Source: Bacilli bacterium | GTDB taxonomy: Bacteria; Bacillota_I; Bacilli_A; ML615J-28; CAG-698 | Direction of reading: 5' to 3' | Assembly: GCA_028693885.1 (NCBI GenBank) | Contig: JAQUUM010000040.1 | Span: forward strand, 1-8,847 | DNA: 8,847 bases | Part shown: positions 1 to 8,847 of the stretch, piece after piece | How positions within the stretch are numbered: the first letter of the stretch is position 1 | Layout of the letters: every line of letters starts with the position of its first letter | Notes under the pieces: generated by a model | The model's input: the letters and a program-made list of their open reading frames with translations, nothing else | Told to the model about the DNA's origin: nothing | Database searches by the model: none | Position numbers and translations under genes: made by a program

Positions 1-2119
1 TGGTAGTTCGCAAGTGTCACAGTTCATGGATCAAATTAATCCGCCTTCTGAACTAACGCATAAGAGAAGACTTTCGGCGTTAGGTACGGGAGGTTTAACT
101 AGAGATAGAGCTGGCTTCGAAGTTCGAGATGTTCATATTTCTCATTATGGAAGAATTTGTCCAATCGAAACTCCGGAAGGTCAAAACATTGGGTTGATTA
201 ACTCTCTTGCTACTTATGCTAGAGTTGATAAATATGGGTTTATTGAAACTCCTTACTTAAAAGTTGTTCAGGAAACAGGAAAAAATCCAAGAGTAACCGA
301 AGAAAAAATTTACTTGACTGCAGATAAAGAAGAGAATTATTATATAGCTCAAGCAAATACAAAAGTAAATAAAAAGAATGAAATTATAGAAGAAGAAGTA
401 ATCGCTCGTTTTAGCGGTGATACTGGAATGATAAAAAGTAGTAAAATAGAATTAATGGATGTTAGTCCTAAACAAATTGTTTCTGTTTCAACTGCTTGTA
501 TTCCGTTCTTAGAACATGATGATGCTAATCGTGCTTTAATGGGTGCGAATATGCAACGTCAAGCTATTCCGCTTCTAAAGCCAGAAGCTCCTTTTGTAGC
601 TACTGGAATTGAAGCAAAAGCCGCTAAAGACTCAGGTGTAGCGATTGTTTGTGAAAATGATGGTGTAGTAGAATTTGTAGATGCTAAGAAGATTATAGTT
701 CGTCAAAATAATGGTTTCTTAAAAACATATAATTTAATAAAATTTGAGAGATCAAATCATAGTACTTGTGTTAACCAAAGACCGATCATTAAAAAAGGCG
801 AAAAAATTAAAGCTGGAGACATTTTAGCAGATGGTGCTTCAATGGATCAAGGAGAACTTGCTTTAGGAAGAAATGTAGTTATCGCTTTTATGACATGGAA
901 TGGTTACAATTATGAAGATGCTGTTGTAATGAGTGAAAGACTTGTTCAAGATGATGTATATACTTCAATTCATATCGAAAAATATGAAGTGGAAGTAAGA
1001 GATACTAAGCTTGGAAAAGAAATGATTACAAGAGAATTAGATAACGAAAGAAAAGATGCAATTGCTAATTTAGATGAAGATGGCATAATTAGATTAGGCG
1101 CTGAAGTCAAAGAAGGAGATATTTTAGTAGGTAAAGTTACTCCAAAAGGGCAGACAGATCCAACACCTGAAGAAAGATTAAGTCATGCGTTATTTTCTGA
1201 TATTAGTAAGGATGTAAAAAATACTTCATTAAGGGTGCCTCACGGAGGCGGTGGAATTGTCCATAAAATTGAACGTTTTTCAAGAAAAAGTGGAGATGAG
1301 TTAAATCCTGGAGTTAATGAAGTTGTTAGAGTTTTCATTGTACAAAAAAGAAAAATCACTGAAGGTGATAAAATGGCTGGACGCCATGGTAATAAAGGTG
1401 TTATTTCAAAAATTCTTCCACAAGAAGATATGCCATATATGGAAGATGGTACACCAATTGATATTATGCTTAATCCTCAAGGTATTCCGTCACGACTTAA
1501 TATTGGTCAGGTTTTAGAGATTCACTTAGGTATGGCTGCTAAAAAATTAGGTACACACATTGCTACTCCGGTATTTGATGGAGTCGAAAATGATGATTTG
1601 GTTGAAATTATCAAAGAAGCAGGAATGGCAGATGATGCTAAAATGTGTTTATATGATGGAAAGAGCGGTAAAAAGTATGACAATAGAATCTCAGTAGGTG
1701 TTATGTATATGATTAAATTAGCCCATATGGTTGATGATAAATTACATGCACGTAGTGAAGGACCTTATACTTTGGTTACTCAACAACCGATGGGTGGAAA
1801 AGCTCAAAACGGTGGTCAAAGATTTGGTGAGATGGAAGTTTGGGCTTTAGAAGCCTATGGAGCTAGCCATACACTAAGAGAAATGCTAACTATTAAGTCA
1901 GATGACATTGTTGGTAGAAATAAAGTTTATAAAGCTATTGTTGATGGAAATCCTATTCCAGCACCTGGAATTCCAGAATCATTTAGAGTTTTGGTAAAAG
2001 AATTGCAAGGATTAGGTATTAGTGTTAAATTAATTGATAATCTAACTGGTGAAGATGTTGCTAACAAGAGTCTAGTTGAAGAAATCAGTCAAGCTACGAA
2101 AAATAGAAATACTAATTAA
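1..2119 (+). CDS. rpoB: RNA polymerase subunit beta, C-terminal part (5' end outside window)
   Basis: Beta subunit of the core RNA polymerase, which forms the catalytic cleft with beta'. The reading frame is open from base 2 ([11 protein letters not shown]...), so the start lies upstream and 705 residues are visible. The fragment begins inside the rifampicin-resistance-determining region (bases 2-94) and continues through [13 protein letters not shown]. Around bases 1361-1396 it carries [12 protein letters not shown], whose two lysines (codons 1370 and 1394) match the active-centre lysines E. coli K1065 and K1073. Near the C-terminus, [21 protein letters not shown] is the segment that contacts beta'. 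The protein ends shortly after KLID, in [10 protein letters not shown], without the long acidic tail of Bacillus beta. Several rifampicin-region residues depart from consensus (see findings). rpoC follows after 41 bases, so the two are almost certainly cotranscribed. Identity is certain. Confidence 0.98.
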   Translation, partial: GSSQVSQFMDQINPPSELTHKRRLSALGTGGLTRDRAGFEVRDVHISHYGRICPIETPEGQNIGLINSLATYARVDKYGFIETPYLKVVQETGKNPRVTEEKIYLTADKEENYYIAQANTKVNKKNEIIEEEVIARFSGDTGMIKSSKIELMDVSPKQIVSVSTACIPFLEHDDANRALMGANMQRQAIPLLKPEAPFVATGIEAKAAKDSGVAIVCENDGVVEFVDAKKIIVRQNNGFLKTYNLIKFERSNHSTCVNQRPIIKKGEKIKAGDILADGASMDQGELALGRNVVIAFMTWNGYNYEDAVVMSERLVQDDVYTSIHIEKYEVEVRDTKLGKEMITRELDNERKDAIANLDEDGIIRLGAEVKEGDILVGKVTPKGQTDPTPEERLSHALFSDISKDVKNTSLRVPHGGGGIVHKIERFSRKSGDELNPGVNEVVRVFIVQKRKITEGDKMAGRHGNKGVISKILPQEDMPYMEDGTPIDIMLNPQGIPSRLNIGQVLEIHLGMAAKKLGTHIATPVFDGVENDDLVEIIKEAGMADDAKMCLYDGKSGKKYDNRISVGVMYMIKLAHMVDDKLHARSEGPYTLVTQQPMGGKAQNGGQRFGEMEVWALEAYGASHTLREMLTIKSDDIVGRNKVYKAIVDGNPIPAPGIPESFRVLVKELQGLGISVKLIDNLTGEDVANKSLVEEISQATKNRNTN

Positions 2120-2149
2120 TTAAATTTAGTAATAACTTATAAGTAATAT

Positions 2150-2163
2150 GAGGTGAAAGCTTG
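2150..2163 (+). promoter_or_regulatory. Ribosome binding site and TTG start of rpoC
   Basis: GAGGTGA at 2150-2156 matches the downstream half of the AGGAGGTGA consensus and sits four bases before TTG at 2161. No in-frame ATG lies close by: the ATG at 2148 is in another frame and meets TGA after two codons. Translation from TTG gives [21 protein letters not shown], which aligns with the normal beta' N-terminus (NIGLASPDKIRSWS in Bacillus), so the TTG is well supported. The rest of the 41-base gap is A+T-rich and shows no terminator or promoter. Confidence 0.85.
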
Positions 2164-5100
2164 AAAAAATATAGTTATATACAAATAGGTATTGCTTCTC
2201 CTGAAGATATTAGATCTTGGAGTTATGGAGAAGTTAAAAAACATGAAACAATAAATTATCGTACTTTAAAACCTGAAAAAGACGGTCTTTTTTGTGAGGC
2301 TATTTTTGGTCCTACAAAAGATTACCAATGCGCATGCGGTAAATCAAGAAGGTCGGCTGAAAAAGGCGTTAAATGTGAAAAATGCGGAGTAGAACTTACT
2401 GAAGCTAAAGTAAGGCGTGAACGAATGGGGCACATTGAACTTGCGTCTCCTGTTGTGCATACTTGGTTTTTAAGAAATACTCCAAGCAAAATCGCTATTA
2501 TTTTAGATATGAAATCAAAAGATGTTGAAGATATAGTTTATCTTGCTTCTTATATAGTTGTTGATGCTGGTGCAGTAGAAGGATTATATAGAGGTAGAAT
2601 TTTAACTGAATTAGAATATAGTCAATATCAAAGAGAGTATGGGTATACTAAATTTAGAGCTTTAACAGGTGCTGAAGCAATTAAAAAATTGCTTCAAGAC
2701 TTAGATTTAAAAGCAATTAGAGATGAATTAAGAGTCGAGTTGAAAGATGCTACAAAGCAAAAAAGAGAAAAATATATAAAAAGACTTGATGTTGTTGAGG
2801 CTTTCTTAAAATCTGGTAATCGTCCAGAATGGATGGTAATGGATGTTATTCCGGTACTTCCTCCGGATTTAAGACCAATGGTTCAACTTGATGGTGGTAG
2901 ATTTGCTACGACTGATTTAAATGATTTATATCGTAGAATTTTAAATAGAAATAATCGTTTGTTTAGACAAAAAGAACAAAGAGCACCAGGGCTTATTACA
3001 AAAAATGAGAAAAGAATGCTTCAAGAAGCAGTTGATGCTTTGATTGACAATGGAAAAAGAAATAGAAAAGTTGTCGTTGAGAAAAACAGACCTTTAAAAT
3101 CTTTGTCAGATTTATTAAGAGGAAAACAAGGACGTTTTCGTCAAAACTTATTAGGAAAACGTGTTGATTACTCTGGACGTAGTGTTATCGTGGTTGGTCC
3201 TGATTTACAAATGTATCAATGCGGGATTCCAAGAGAAATGGCTTTAATTTTATTTAAACCATTTATCATTAATGCAATTACAAAAAGAGAAAACGTTAAT
3301 CCTGATAATCCAACTGCAAAAATCGGCATTAAGAAAGCTAAAGAGATGGTTGATGAAGGCCATACAATAGCGATGGAAGAACTTGAAAAAATCGTTGTTG
3401 AGCATCCAGTTTTATTAAATAGAGCGCCGACATTACATAGACTTGGTATTCAAGCGTTTGAACCAAAATTAGTGGAAGGTAAAGCTATAAGATTACATCC
3501 ATTGGTTACGCCAGCTTTTAATGCTGACTTTGATGGTGACCAAATGGCTGTGCATGTTCCTTTATCAGAAGAAGCTCAGTCTGAAGCAAGATTATTAATG
3601 CTAGCCTCAAAAAACATATTGGCACCTAAAGATGGTAAGCCTATTGTTACTCCGTCTCAGGATATGGTGTTAGGTAATTACTATTTAACTATTGAAGATG
3701 TTAATGATGAAAGACAAGGTAGAGTTTTTAAAGATGTTAATGAAGTTGAATTAGCTTATGAAAACGATGAGATAGGATTTCATACAAGAATTGCTATTTT
3801 AGCTAAAACTTTTAATAATCCTCGTTTTACTCCAAAACAAAGTGAAATGTATTTAGTTACTACTTTTGGAAAGATTATGTTTAATACAATTTTTCCGTTA
3901 GAAGATCCATATGTTCCTTATATTAACGAAGCTACTGCTGAAAATTTAACTAATTCAACACCAGATAAATATTTTTTACCAAAAGGTGTGAATATTAAAG
4001 AAGAAATCAAAAAAGTATTTTCTCCAACTCCGTTTAAGAAAAAGTTCTTGAGTCAAGCAATTGCTGAAGTATTTAAGCAGTTTAAACTTGCTGAAACAAC
4101 AAAAACTTTGGATAAAATGAAAGACCTAGGTTTTAAATATTCAACTGTTTCTGGAATTACAGTTTCTGCTTTTGATATAAGTGTAACTAAAGGTAAAAAG
4201 AAGGTAATCGAAACAGCTTTTGAGAATGTAAAAAAATATGAAAAAATGTTTGAACGTGGGCTAGTTAATAGCAAAGAAAAACGTCAAAATGTTATTTCGA
4301 TCTGGAAGAATGCTAGGGAAGAACTAGAAGAAGAAATAAAAACTGAAGTTAATGCTAATTATGTTAAGAATCATATTTATATGATGAGTGATTCTGGAGC
4401 TCGTGGTAACATTAAAAACTTTGTTCAGTTATTTGGTATGCGTGGATTGATGGCAAAACCGAATGGTGAAACTATGGATATTCCGATTACTTCATCTTTT
4501 AGAGAAGGTCTAACAATGTCAGAATTCTTTATTTCAACACATGGTGCGAGAAAAGGATCAACTGATACGGCCTTAAAAACTGCAGAATCTGGCTATTTAA
4601 CAAGAAGATTAGTTGACGTTAGTCAAGATGTGATTGTTAATGAAGAAGATTGTGGAACAGATAAAGGAATGCTTGTAAAGGCAATAGAAGTTGTAAATGC
4701 AACTGGAAATCTTTCAGTAATTGTTGATTTAAAAGATAGGATTGTAGGAAGATTTACAAATAAAACCGTACTTGATCCTAAAACAAATGAAATAATAATT
4801 GGTAAAAATGAATTTATTACTGATGATATTGCTGATAAAATTGTTAAAGCTGAAATTAAAGAAGTATATATTAGAACATTGCTTACATGTAATAGCAAAA
4901 CTGGAGTTTGTGTTCACTGCTATGGATCAGATTTATCTACTGGTGAAATTGTTGAAAAGGGTGAGGTTGTTGGTACAATTGCTGCTCAATCGATTGGAGA
5001 ACCAGGGACTCAGTTAACTATGAGAACATTCCATACTGGTGGTACTGCTGGTGATGATATTACTCAAGGTTTACCACGTATTCAAGAATTGTTTGAAGCT

Positions 5101-5871
5101 AGAGAACCTAAAGGGAAAGCAATTATTTCAGAAATTGATGGTGTTGTTTCAAATATTGTTGCTGAAAAAGATCAAAGATATGATATTAAAATTTTTAATA
5201 AAGAAAACAAAGAAGAAAAGGTTTATCGTACAGATAGTGGAAAATCACCGATTGTTAAAAAAGGCGATGATGTAACTGCAGGAGATAAACTTACTGAAGG
5301 ACTAATTCATCCAAAGGAATTGTTGAAAGTTAGTACAATTGATAAGGTTGAAGAGTACATATTAAAAGAGGTTCAAAAGGTATATCGTTCACAAGGCGTT
5401 GCAATTGCTGATAAACACATCGAGATTATTATTAGACAAATGCTTCAAAAAGTATTTATTATCAACGAAGGCCAAACTGAATTATTGCCTGGCTCTTATA
5501 TTTCAAAAATAGAGTTGAGTGAAATTTTTGAAGAATGTATAAAAGAAAATAAGGAGATGCCAGTTGTAAGACCTGTTTTACTGGGAATTACTAGAGCTTC
5601 ACTTAAATCTGATTCATTCTTATCAGCTGCAAGTTTCCAAGAAACTACTAGAGTATTAACTGAAGCTGCAATTAGAGGCAAAAAAGATACTTTAGAAGGA
5701 TTAAAAGAGAATGTTATTATTGGCGGCTTAATTCCTGCTGGAACTGGACTTGTTGACGAAAATGATATTGTTCTTGAAATTGAAAATGATGAATCAGGTA
5801 TGATGCTTGATCTTGATGAAAAGAATCCAAAACAAAAAAAAGTTGAACACGATAGTGAAATGTTAGGATAA
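2161..5871 (+). CDS. rpoC: RNA polymerase subunit beta', complete (1236 aa)
   Basis: Beta' subunit, carrying the catalytic magnesium site of RNA polymerase. Visible landmarks in order: the N-terminal zinc site with Cys57, Cys59, Cys72 and Cys75 (CACG...CEKCG); [20 protein letters not shown] from about residue 321; the catalytic NADFDGDQ at 454-461 with Asp456, Asp458 and Asp460; the bridge-helix segment around [19 protein letters not shown] from residue 781; the second zinc site with Cys831, Cys910, Cys917 and Cys920; and the trigger-loop start [11 protein letters not shown] at 951-961 with Met954, Arg955 and His958. All catalytic and zinc residues are intact. There is no large lineage insertion. 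The length is slightly above the Bacillus protein (about 1,200), partly because a charged tail of about 40 residues follows IPAGTG. It lies downstream of rpoB and ends at a strong terminator. Identity is certain. Confidence 0.99.
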   Translation: MKKYSYIQIGIASPEDIRSWSYGEVKKHETINYRTLKPEKDGLFCEAIFGPTKDYQCACGKSRRSAEKGVKCEKCGVELTEAKVRRERMGHIELASPVVHTWFLRNTPSKIAIILDMKSKDVEDIVYLASYIVVDAGAVEGLYRGRILTELEYSQYQREYGYTKFRALTGAEAIKKLLQDLDLKAIRDELRVELKDATKQKREKYIKRLDVVEAFLKSGNRPEWMVMDVIPVLPPDLRPMVQLDGGRFATTDLNDLYRRILNRNNRLFRQKEQRAPGLITKNEKRMLQEAVDALIDNGKRNRKVVVEKNRPLKSLSDLLRGKQGRFRQNLLGKRVDYSGRSVIVVGPDLQMYQCGIPREMALILFKPFIINAITKRENVNPDNPTAKIGIKKAKEMVDEGHTIAMEELEKIVVEHPVLLNRAPTLHRLGIQAFEPKLVEGKAIRLHPLVTPAFNADFDGDQMAVHVPLSEEAQSEARLLMLASKNILAPKDGKPIVTPSQDMVLGNYYLTIEDVNDERQGRVFKDVNEVELAYENDEIGFHTRIAILAKTFNNPRFTPKQSEMYLVTTFGKIMFNTIFPLEDPYVPYINEATAENLTNSTPDKYFLPKGVNIKEEIKKVFSPTPFKKKFLSQAIAEVFKQFKLAETTKTLDKMKDLGFKYSTVSGITVSAFDISVTKGKKKVIETAFENVKKYEKMFERGLVNSKEKRQNVISIWKNAREELEEEIKTEVNANYVKNHIYMMSDSGARGNIKNFVQLFGMRGLMAKPNGETMDIPITSSFREGLTMSEFFISTHGARKGSTDTALKTAESGYLTRRLVDVSQDVIVNEEDCGTDKGMLVKAIEVVNATGNLSVIVDLKDRIVGRFTNKTVLDPKTNEIIIGKNEFITDDIADKIVKAEIKEVYIRTLLTCNSKTGVCVHCYGSDLSTGEIVEKGEVVGTIAAQSIGEPGTQLTMRTFHTGGTAGDDITQGLPRIQELFEAREPKGKAIISEIDGVVSNIVAEKDQRYDIKIFNKENKEEKVYRTDSGKSPIVKKGDDVTAGDKLTEGLIHPKELLKVSTIDKVEEYILKEVQKVYRSQGVAIADKHIEIIIRQMLQKVFIINEGQTELLPGSYISKIELSEIFEECIKENKEMPVVRPVLLGITRASLKSDSFLSAASFQETTRVLTEAAIRGKKDTLEGLKENVIIGGLIPAGTGLVDENDIVLEIENDESGMMLDLDEKNPKQKKVEHDSEMLG

Positions 5872-5875
5872 TTAA

Positions 5876-5926
5876 TTTGTTTACTAACAGCTTTTAGGAG
5901 CTGTTAGTAAACAAAAATTTCTTTTT
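5876..5926 (+). terminator. Intrinsic terminator after rpoC
   Basis: A perfect 17-bp inverted repeat (left arm 5876-5892, right arm 5899-5915) has a 6-base loop, TTTAGG. It starts four bases after the rpoC stop codon. Two A residues and then TTTCTTTTT (5918-5926) follow, giving the U-rich run of a Rho-independent terminator. The lower stem is A/T pairs and the upper stem, CTAACAGCT with AGCTGTTAG, is the stable core. It should end most rpoBC transcripts and insulate the str genes. On the other strand the hairpin is not followed by a clear T-run, so it looks one-directional. Confidence 0.9.
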
Positions 5927-5946
5927 ATAATTTATAAAAAAATGTA

Positions 5947-5982
5947 TTGCATTAAATCTATATTTAATGTATAATATATAAG
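5947..5982 (+). promoter_or_regulatory. Sigma-A-type promoter for rpsL-rpsG-fusA
   Basis: A perfect TATAAT -10 box lies at 5970-5975. It is preceded, with exactly 17 bases of spacing, by TTGCAT at 5947-5952, a weak -35 match that keeps the TTG. A TG dinucleotide directly abuts the -10 and is therefore one base off the extended -10 spacing. Transcription would be expected to begin near 5981-5983, giving a leader of about 90 nt before rpsL. The position just after the rpoC terminator supports the call. Start-site mapping would settle it. Confidence 0.72.
5950..5969. repeat. Inverted repeat filling the promoter spacer (possible operator)
   Basis: CATTAAAT (5950-5957) and ATTTAATG (5962-5969) form a perfect 8-bp dyad around a 4-base centre, CTAT. 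It occupies the region between the -35 and -10 elements and overlaps the -35 by three bases. The symmetry is seen directly. A role as a repressor or activator site is only inferred from position, and because the arms are almost all A/T, chance is a real alternative. Confidence 0.4.
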
Positions 5983-5991
5983 GTTTTAATA

Positions 5992-6055
5992 ATCTAGTTT
6001 TGGGTAACTCTCAAGACTAAAATTTAGATATTTATGATACGCCAGGTTATGTGGC
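5992..6055 (+). promoter_or_regulatory. Structured 5' leader of the rpsL transcript
   Basis: The leader can form a 10-bp stem pairing 5995-6004 with 6010-6019 around a 5-base loop, TAACT, with two G-U pairs. The left arm can instead pair 5992-6003 with 6017-6029, giving 12 pairs with one bulge, so the two folds exclude each other. A small GCCA/TGGC hairpin (6041-6044 with 6052-6055) lies 10 bases before the Shine-Dalgarno core. No T-run follows, so this is not a terminator. It could be a ribosomal-protein autoregulatory site, but I recognise no known leader or riboswitch family. Confidence 0.35.
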
Positions 6056-6063
6056 AATCAAGA

Positions 6064-6077
6064 AAGGAGAACAAATG
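6064..6077 (+). promoter_or_regulatory. Ribosome binding site that fixes the rpsL start
   Basis: AAAGGAGA at 6063-6070 sits five bases before ATG 6075. The reading frame stays open upstream to a GTG at 6051, which would add eight residues (MAIKKGEQ), but that GTG has no Shine-Dalgarno sequence and the extension would consist of the ribosome binding site itself. Starting at 6075 gives [10 protein letters not shown], the standard S12 N-terminus. Confidence 0.9.
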
Positions 6078-6491
6078 CCTACTATTAATCAGTTAGTTAG
6101 AAAACCACGTGAATCAAAGAACAAGAAATCTAAATCTCCTCATTTAGCTATTGGGTACAATAGTCTACAAAAGAAGTATACAGATTTTTCTTCACCTCAA
6201 AAACGTGGTGTTTGTACACGTGTTACAACTACGACACCTAGAAAACCAAACTCTGCTATTAGAAAATATGCCCGTGTTCGTTTGTCTAATGGTATTGAAG
6301 TAACTGCATACATTCCAGGAATTGGACATAGTTTACAAGAACATAGTGTCGTATTAATTCGTGGTGGAAGAGTAAAAGACTTACCAGGTGTTCGTTATCA
6401 CATTATCCGTGGTACTTTAGATAGTACTGGAGTTGCGAAACGTATGCAAGGTAGATCAAAATATGGTGCAAAAAGACCTAAATCTAAATAA
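6075..6491 (+). CDS. rpsL: 30S ribosomal protein S12 (138 aa)
   Basis: S12 sits at the decoding centre of the 30S subunit and influences codon-anticodon fidelity. The full family pattern is present: [10 protein letters not shown] at the N-terminus, [12 protein letters not shown], the [14 protein letters not shown] loop, [17 protein letters not shown] and the C-terminal [11 protein letters not shown]. Length 138 matches Firmicutes S12. The notable residue is Arg56 (codon AGA at 6240-6242) in [10 protein letters not shown], where most bacteria have lysine (E. coli K43 counting Met, Bacillus K56). That is the main streptomycin-resistance position in S12. The second resistance lysine, in RVKDLP, is retained. 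It is the first gene of the str unit, with rpsG 24 bases downstream. Identity is certain. Confidence 0.98.
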   Translation: MPTINQLVRKPRESKNKKSKSPHLAIGYNSLQKKYTDFSSPQKRGVCTRVTTTTPRKPNSAIRKYARVRLSNGIEVTAYIPGIGHSLQEHSVVLIRGGRVKDLPGVRYHIIRGTLDSTGVAKRMQGRSKYGAKRPKSK

Positions 6492-6515
6492 AATACCTGA
6501 AAGGAGGAATTAAAT

Positions 6516-6986
6516 ATGCCAAGAAAAGGTCATATACAAAAAAGAAAAGTATTGCCAGATCCAATTTACTCATCACCTATAGTTACTAGATTAATAAATA
6601 GTATTATGCTAGATGGTAAAAAAGGAGTTGCGCAACAAATACTATATGGAGCATTCAATAAAATTGAATCAACTACTGGACGTCCAGCTTTAGAAGTTTT
6701 CAATGAAGCTCTAGCAAACATTACCCCACAACTAGAGGTAAGAGCACGTCGTATTGGAGGTGCTAATTATCAAGTTCCTGTTGAAGTAAGACCAGATAGA
6801 AAAATGACTCTTTGCTTAAGATGGTTGACTCAATATTCCAGATTAAGAAGAGAAAAGACAATGGAAGAGCGATTAGCTAATGAAATATTAGATGCTGCTA
6901 ATGGCGTTGGTGCATCAGTTAAAAAAAGAGATGATACTCATCGTATGGCTGAATCAAACAAAGCTTTTGCTCATTATCAATGGTAA
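6516..6986 (+). CDS. rpsG: 30S ribosomal protein S7 (156 aa)
   Basis: S7 is a primary binder of the 3' major domain of 16S rRNA. It nucleates assembly of the 30S head and contacts mRNA and tRNA near the exit site. Family landmarks run the whole length: [74 protein letters not shown] and the ending AFAHYQW. The length equals Bacillus S7, and the ending differs by Q for R. A strong AAGGAGG (6501-6507) lies eight bases before the ATG. In E. coli, S7 represses its own operon by binding the rpsL-rpsG gap. Here that gap is only 24 bases with no obvious structure, so that control is unlikely in the same form. Confidence 0.98.
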   Translation: MPRKGHIQKRKVLPDPIYSSPIVTRLINSIMLDGKKGVAQQILYGAFNKIESTTGRPALEVFNEALANITPQLEVRARRIGGANYQVPVEVRPDRKMTLCLRWLTQYSRLRREKTMEERLANEILDAANGVGASVKKRDDTHRMAESNKAFAHYQW

Positions 6987-7004
6987 TGAGGAGATTGACA
7001 AATT

Positions 7005-8847
7005 ATGCCTCGTGATATTGTATTAGAAAAAATTAGAAATATTGGAATTATGGCCCATATTGATGCTGGGAAAACTACCTTTACTGAAAGAGTTTTGTTT
7101 CACACTGGAAAAATTCATAAAGTAGGTGAGACACATGATGGTGCAGCTCAAATGGACTGGATGGCTCAGGAACAAGAACGCGGCATTACTATTACATCAG
7201 CTGCAACAACTGCTTATTGGAAAAAACATCGTATAAATATTATTGATACTCCAGGGCATGTTGATTTTACAGTTGAAGTAAGTAGATCATTAAGAGTTTT
7301 AGACGGTGCTATTGCGGTTTTAGACGCACAAGCGGGTGTTGAACCTCAAACAGAAACTGTTTGGAGACAAGCTACTGATTATCATGTGCCTAGAATTGTT
7401 TTCGTTAACAAAATGGATAAAACTGGAGCAGATTTTGATTTCTCTGTAAAATCGTTGTATAAAAGATTAGGAGCTGAGGCTCACCAATTGCAAATACCAA
7501 TTGGAGCTGAGACTGATTTTATAGGAATTGTTGACATAGTTGACATGAAAGCTTATATTTTTGATGGAGATTCTAGTGAAACTTCAAAAGAAGTTGAAAT
7601 CCCAGAAAATTTAAAAGACGAAGCAATTATAAGACGAGAAGAATTAGTAGCTGCAGTTGCTGACTATGATGAAGATGTAATGATGCTTTACCTAGAAGGC
7701 GAAGAAGTAGATGTTGATTCTTTAAAAAGAGCAATTAGAAAAGCGACTTTGAGTGTTAAGTTTTTCCCTGTTATTTGTGGAACTGCTTTTAAAAATAAAG
7801 GTATTAAATTAGCTCTTGATGCAGTTGTTGATTATTTACCAACCCCAACGGATGTGCCTGATATTAAAGGCTTTAACAAAAATGGAGATGAGATTATCGT
7901 TAAGTCACAAGACGATGCGCCTCTGGCTGCGTTAGCTTTTAAAGTAATGACTGATCCATATGTTGGAAAACTTACATTTTTTAGAGTATATTCAGGAACG
8001 CTTAATGTAGGTTCTTATGTTTATAATAGTTCAAAGGATAAAAAAGAACGTGTGGGTAGAATTTTACAAATGCACGCAAATGATCGTGTTGATATAAAAG
8101 AAGTAAATGCAGGTGAAATCGCTGCAGCTGTTGGATTGAAAGACACGACAACTGGAGATACTCTTTGTAATGAATCAAAAATTATAGTTCTTGAGAAAAT
8201 GATTTTCCCAGAACCGGTTATTGATATTGCAATTGAACCGAAAACAAAAAATGACCAAGATAGAATGGGGCTTGCTTTGAGCAAATTAGCTGAAGAAGAT
8301 CCTACTTTTAGAACTTATACAAACCATGAAACAGGTCAAACTATTATTGCAGGTATGGGTGAGTTACATCTTGAAATAATAGTAGATAGAATGAAACGCG
8401 AGTTTAGAGTAGAAGCAAATGTGGGTACTCCTCAAGTTTCATACAGAGAAACAATTAAGAAGTCTGCTGAAATTCAAGGTAAATTTGTTAGACAAAGTGG
8501 TGGTCATGGACAATATGGTGATTGTTGGATTAGATTTGAACCAAATCCAAATAAAGGCTTTGAATTTGTTAGTGCTATAGTTGGTGGTGTAATACCAAAA
8601 GAATTTATACCAGCTATAAGAAAAGGCCTAGAAAATTCGTTACCTAACGGTAATTTAGCTGGATATCCTACTTTAGATATTAAGGCTACCGTATTTGATG
8701 GAAGCTATCATGAAGTTGATTCAAGTCAAATTGCTTTTGAAGTTGCTGCTTCGATGGCATTCAAAGCAACTAAAGAAAAATGTAATCCTATTTTACTTGA
8801 GCCTATTATGAAAGTTGAAGCAGTTGTTCCAGATGAATATGTTGGAA
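7005..8847 (+). CDS. fusA: Elongation factor G, first 614 residues (3' end outside window)
   Basis: EF-G is the GTPase that drives translocation of tRNA and mRNA on the ribosome and helps recycle ribosomes. The GTP-binding motifs are intact: AHIDAGKTT at 17-25, the switch [17 protein letters not shown] at 81-85 and NKMDK at 135-139. Domain II follows ([23 protein letters not shown]), then domain III ([11 protein letters not shown]...[18 protein letters not shown]) and domain IV. The domain IV loop [11 protein letters not shown] (496-506) has His where Bacillus has Arg. The tip residue His569 in GSYHEVDSS corresponds to E. coli His583. The window stops at [16 protein letters not shown], early in domain V, about 75 residues short of the usual end. 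GAGGAG at 6988-6993 lies 11 bases before the ATG, and rpsG ends 18 bases upstream. This is canonical EF-G, with no sign of the FusA2 or TetM branches. Confidence 0.98.
   Translation, partial: MPRDIVLEKIRNIGIMAHIDAGKTTFTERVLFHTGKIHKVGETHDGAAQMDWMAQEQERGITITSAATTAYWKKHRINIIDTPGHVDFTVEVSRSLRVLDGAIAVLDAQAGVEPQTETVWRQATDYHVPRIVFVNKMDKTGADFDFSVKSLYKRLGAEAHQLQIPIGAETDFIGIVDIVDMKAYIFDGDSSETSKEVEIPENLKDEAIIRREELVAAVADYDEDVMMLYLEGEEVDVDSLKRAIRKATLSVKFFPVICGTAFKNKGIKLALDAVVDYLPTPTDVPDIKGFNKNGDEIIVKSQDDAPLAALAFKVMTDPYVGKLTFFRVYSGTLNVGSYVYNSSKDKKERVGRILQMHANDRVDIKEVNAGEIAAAVGLKDTTTGDTLCNESKIIVLEKMIFPEPVIDIAIEPKTKNDQDRMGLALSKLAEEDPTFRTYTNHETGQTIIAGMGELHLEIIVDRMKREFRVEANVGTPQVSYRETIKKSAEIQGKFVRQSGGHGQYGDCWIRFEPNPNKGFEFVSAIVGGVIPKEFIPAIRKGLENSLPNGNLAGYPTLDIKATVFDGSYHEVDSSQIAFEVAASMAFKATKEKCNPILLEPIMKVEAVVPDEYVG

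Noticed and set aside
2135..2144. Palindrome ACTTATAAGT between rpoB and rpoC
   Set aside because: It is a 10-base A/T-rich palindrome with no loop, no T-run and no promoter boxes around it. It is expected by chance in such sequence.
2148..2156. Two-codon minimal ORF ATG-AGG-TGA overlapping the rpoC ribosome binding site
   Set aside because: It arises from the GAGGTGA Shine-Dalgarno sequence itself and has no independent support.
4053..5017. Open frames of 60-90 codons on both strands inside rpoC, with others inside rpoB and fusA
   Set aside because: They overlap fully conserved genes, lack ribosome binding sites and have biased, low-complexity translations. They are frame shadows.
6051..6074. 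GTG start extending S12 by eight residues (MAIKKGEQ)
   Set aside because: The extension is encoded by the Shine-Dalgarno region itself, has no ribosome binding site of its own, and is absent from S12 family members. ATG 6075 is clearly better.
6034..6096. A 20-codon upstream frame (ATG 6034 or ATG 6049 to TAG 6096) that overlaps the rpsL start
   Set aside because: Neither ATG has a Shine-Dalgarno sequence, and the reading frame is made of the rpsL ribosome binding site and first codons in another frame. A regulatory uORF is possible but unsupported.
8496..8528. EF-G domain IV loop [11 protein letters not shown] differing from SGGRGQ, considered as a sign of a divergent EF-G paralogue
   Set aside because: All GTPase motifs, the His583 equivalent and the str operon position are canonical. 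A single His for Arg in this loop is minor variation.
1..8847. Use of TGA as a tryptophan codon (mycoplasma code)
   Set aside because: All tryptophans identified are TGG and the genes read through fully with TGA as a stop, so there is no sign of the alternative code.

Overview
This is an A+T-rich chromosomal window from a low-GC Gram-positive bacterium, most likely a Bacilli- or Mollicutes-related lineage. All genes lie on the + strand. It carries the end of rpoB, a complete rpoC, a terminator and new promoter, then rpsL, rpsG and most of fusA. The protein sequences follow the Bacillus-type versions closely, for example a 156-residue S7 and an S12 beginning MPTINQL. All 12 tryptophans I located in the five genes are encoded by TGG, and all four visible stop codons are TAA. 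Nothing therefore suggests the TGA=Trp code of mycoplasmas. Acholeplasma-like or uncultured Bacilli lineages with the standard code fit, but I cannot name the organism.

Layout: bases 1-2119 encode the C-terminal 705 residues of the RNA polymerase beta subunit, entering inside the rifampicin-resistance-determining region. After 41 bases, rpoC (2161-5871, TTG start) encodes the complete beta' subunit. The 203-base gap 5872-6074 holds a perfect 17-bp terminator hairpin, a sigma-A-type promoter with an inverted repeat in its spacer, and a leader of about 90 nt that can fold. rpsL (6075-6491), rpsG (6516-6986) and fusA (7005 to the window end) follow with gaps of 24 and 18 bases, as one str-type operon. 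tuf is the usual next gene but lies outside the window.

Together the genes encode the catalytic core of RNA polymerase and part of the translation elongation machinery: the S12 decoding-centre protein, the S7 30S-head assembly protein and the EF-G translocase. This is conserved housekeeping DNA. I found no mobile element, CRISPR array, defence system, toxin system, tRNA or rRNA, and no evidence of a new biological system.

The points worth a second look are modest. S12 has arginine at the classic streptomycin-resistance lysine position. RpoB has several non-consensus residues in and near the rifampicin region. The rpoBC and str units are separated by a strong terminator and promoter, with no ybxF-like gene between them. 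The rpsL promoter and leader contain symmetric elements that could be regulatory.
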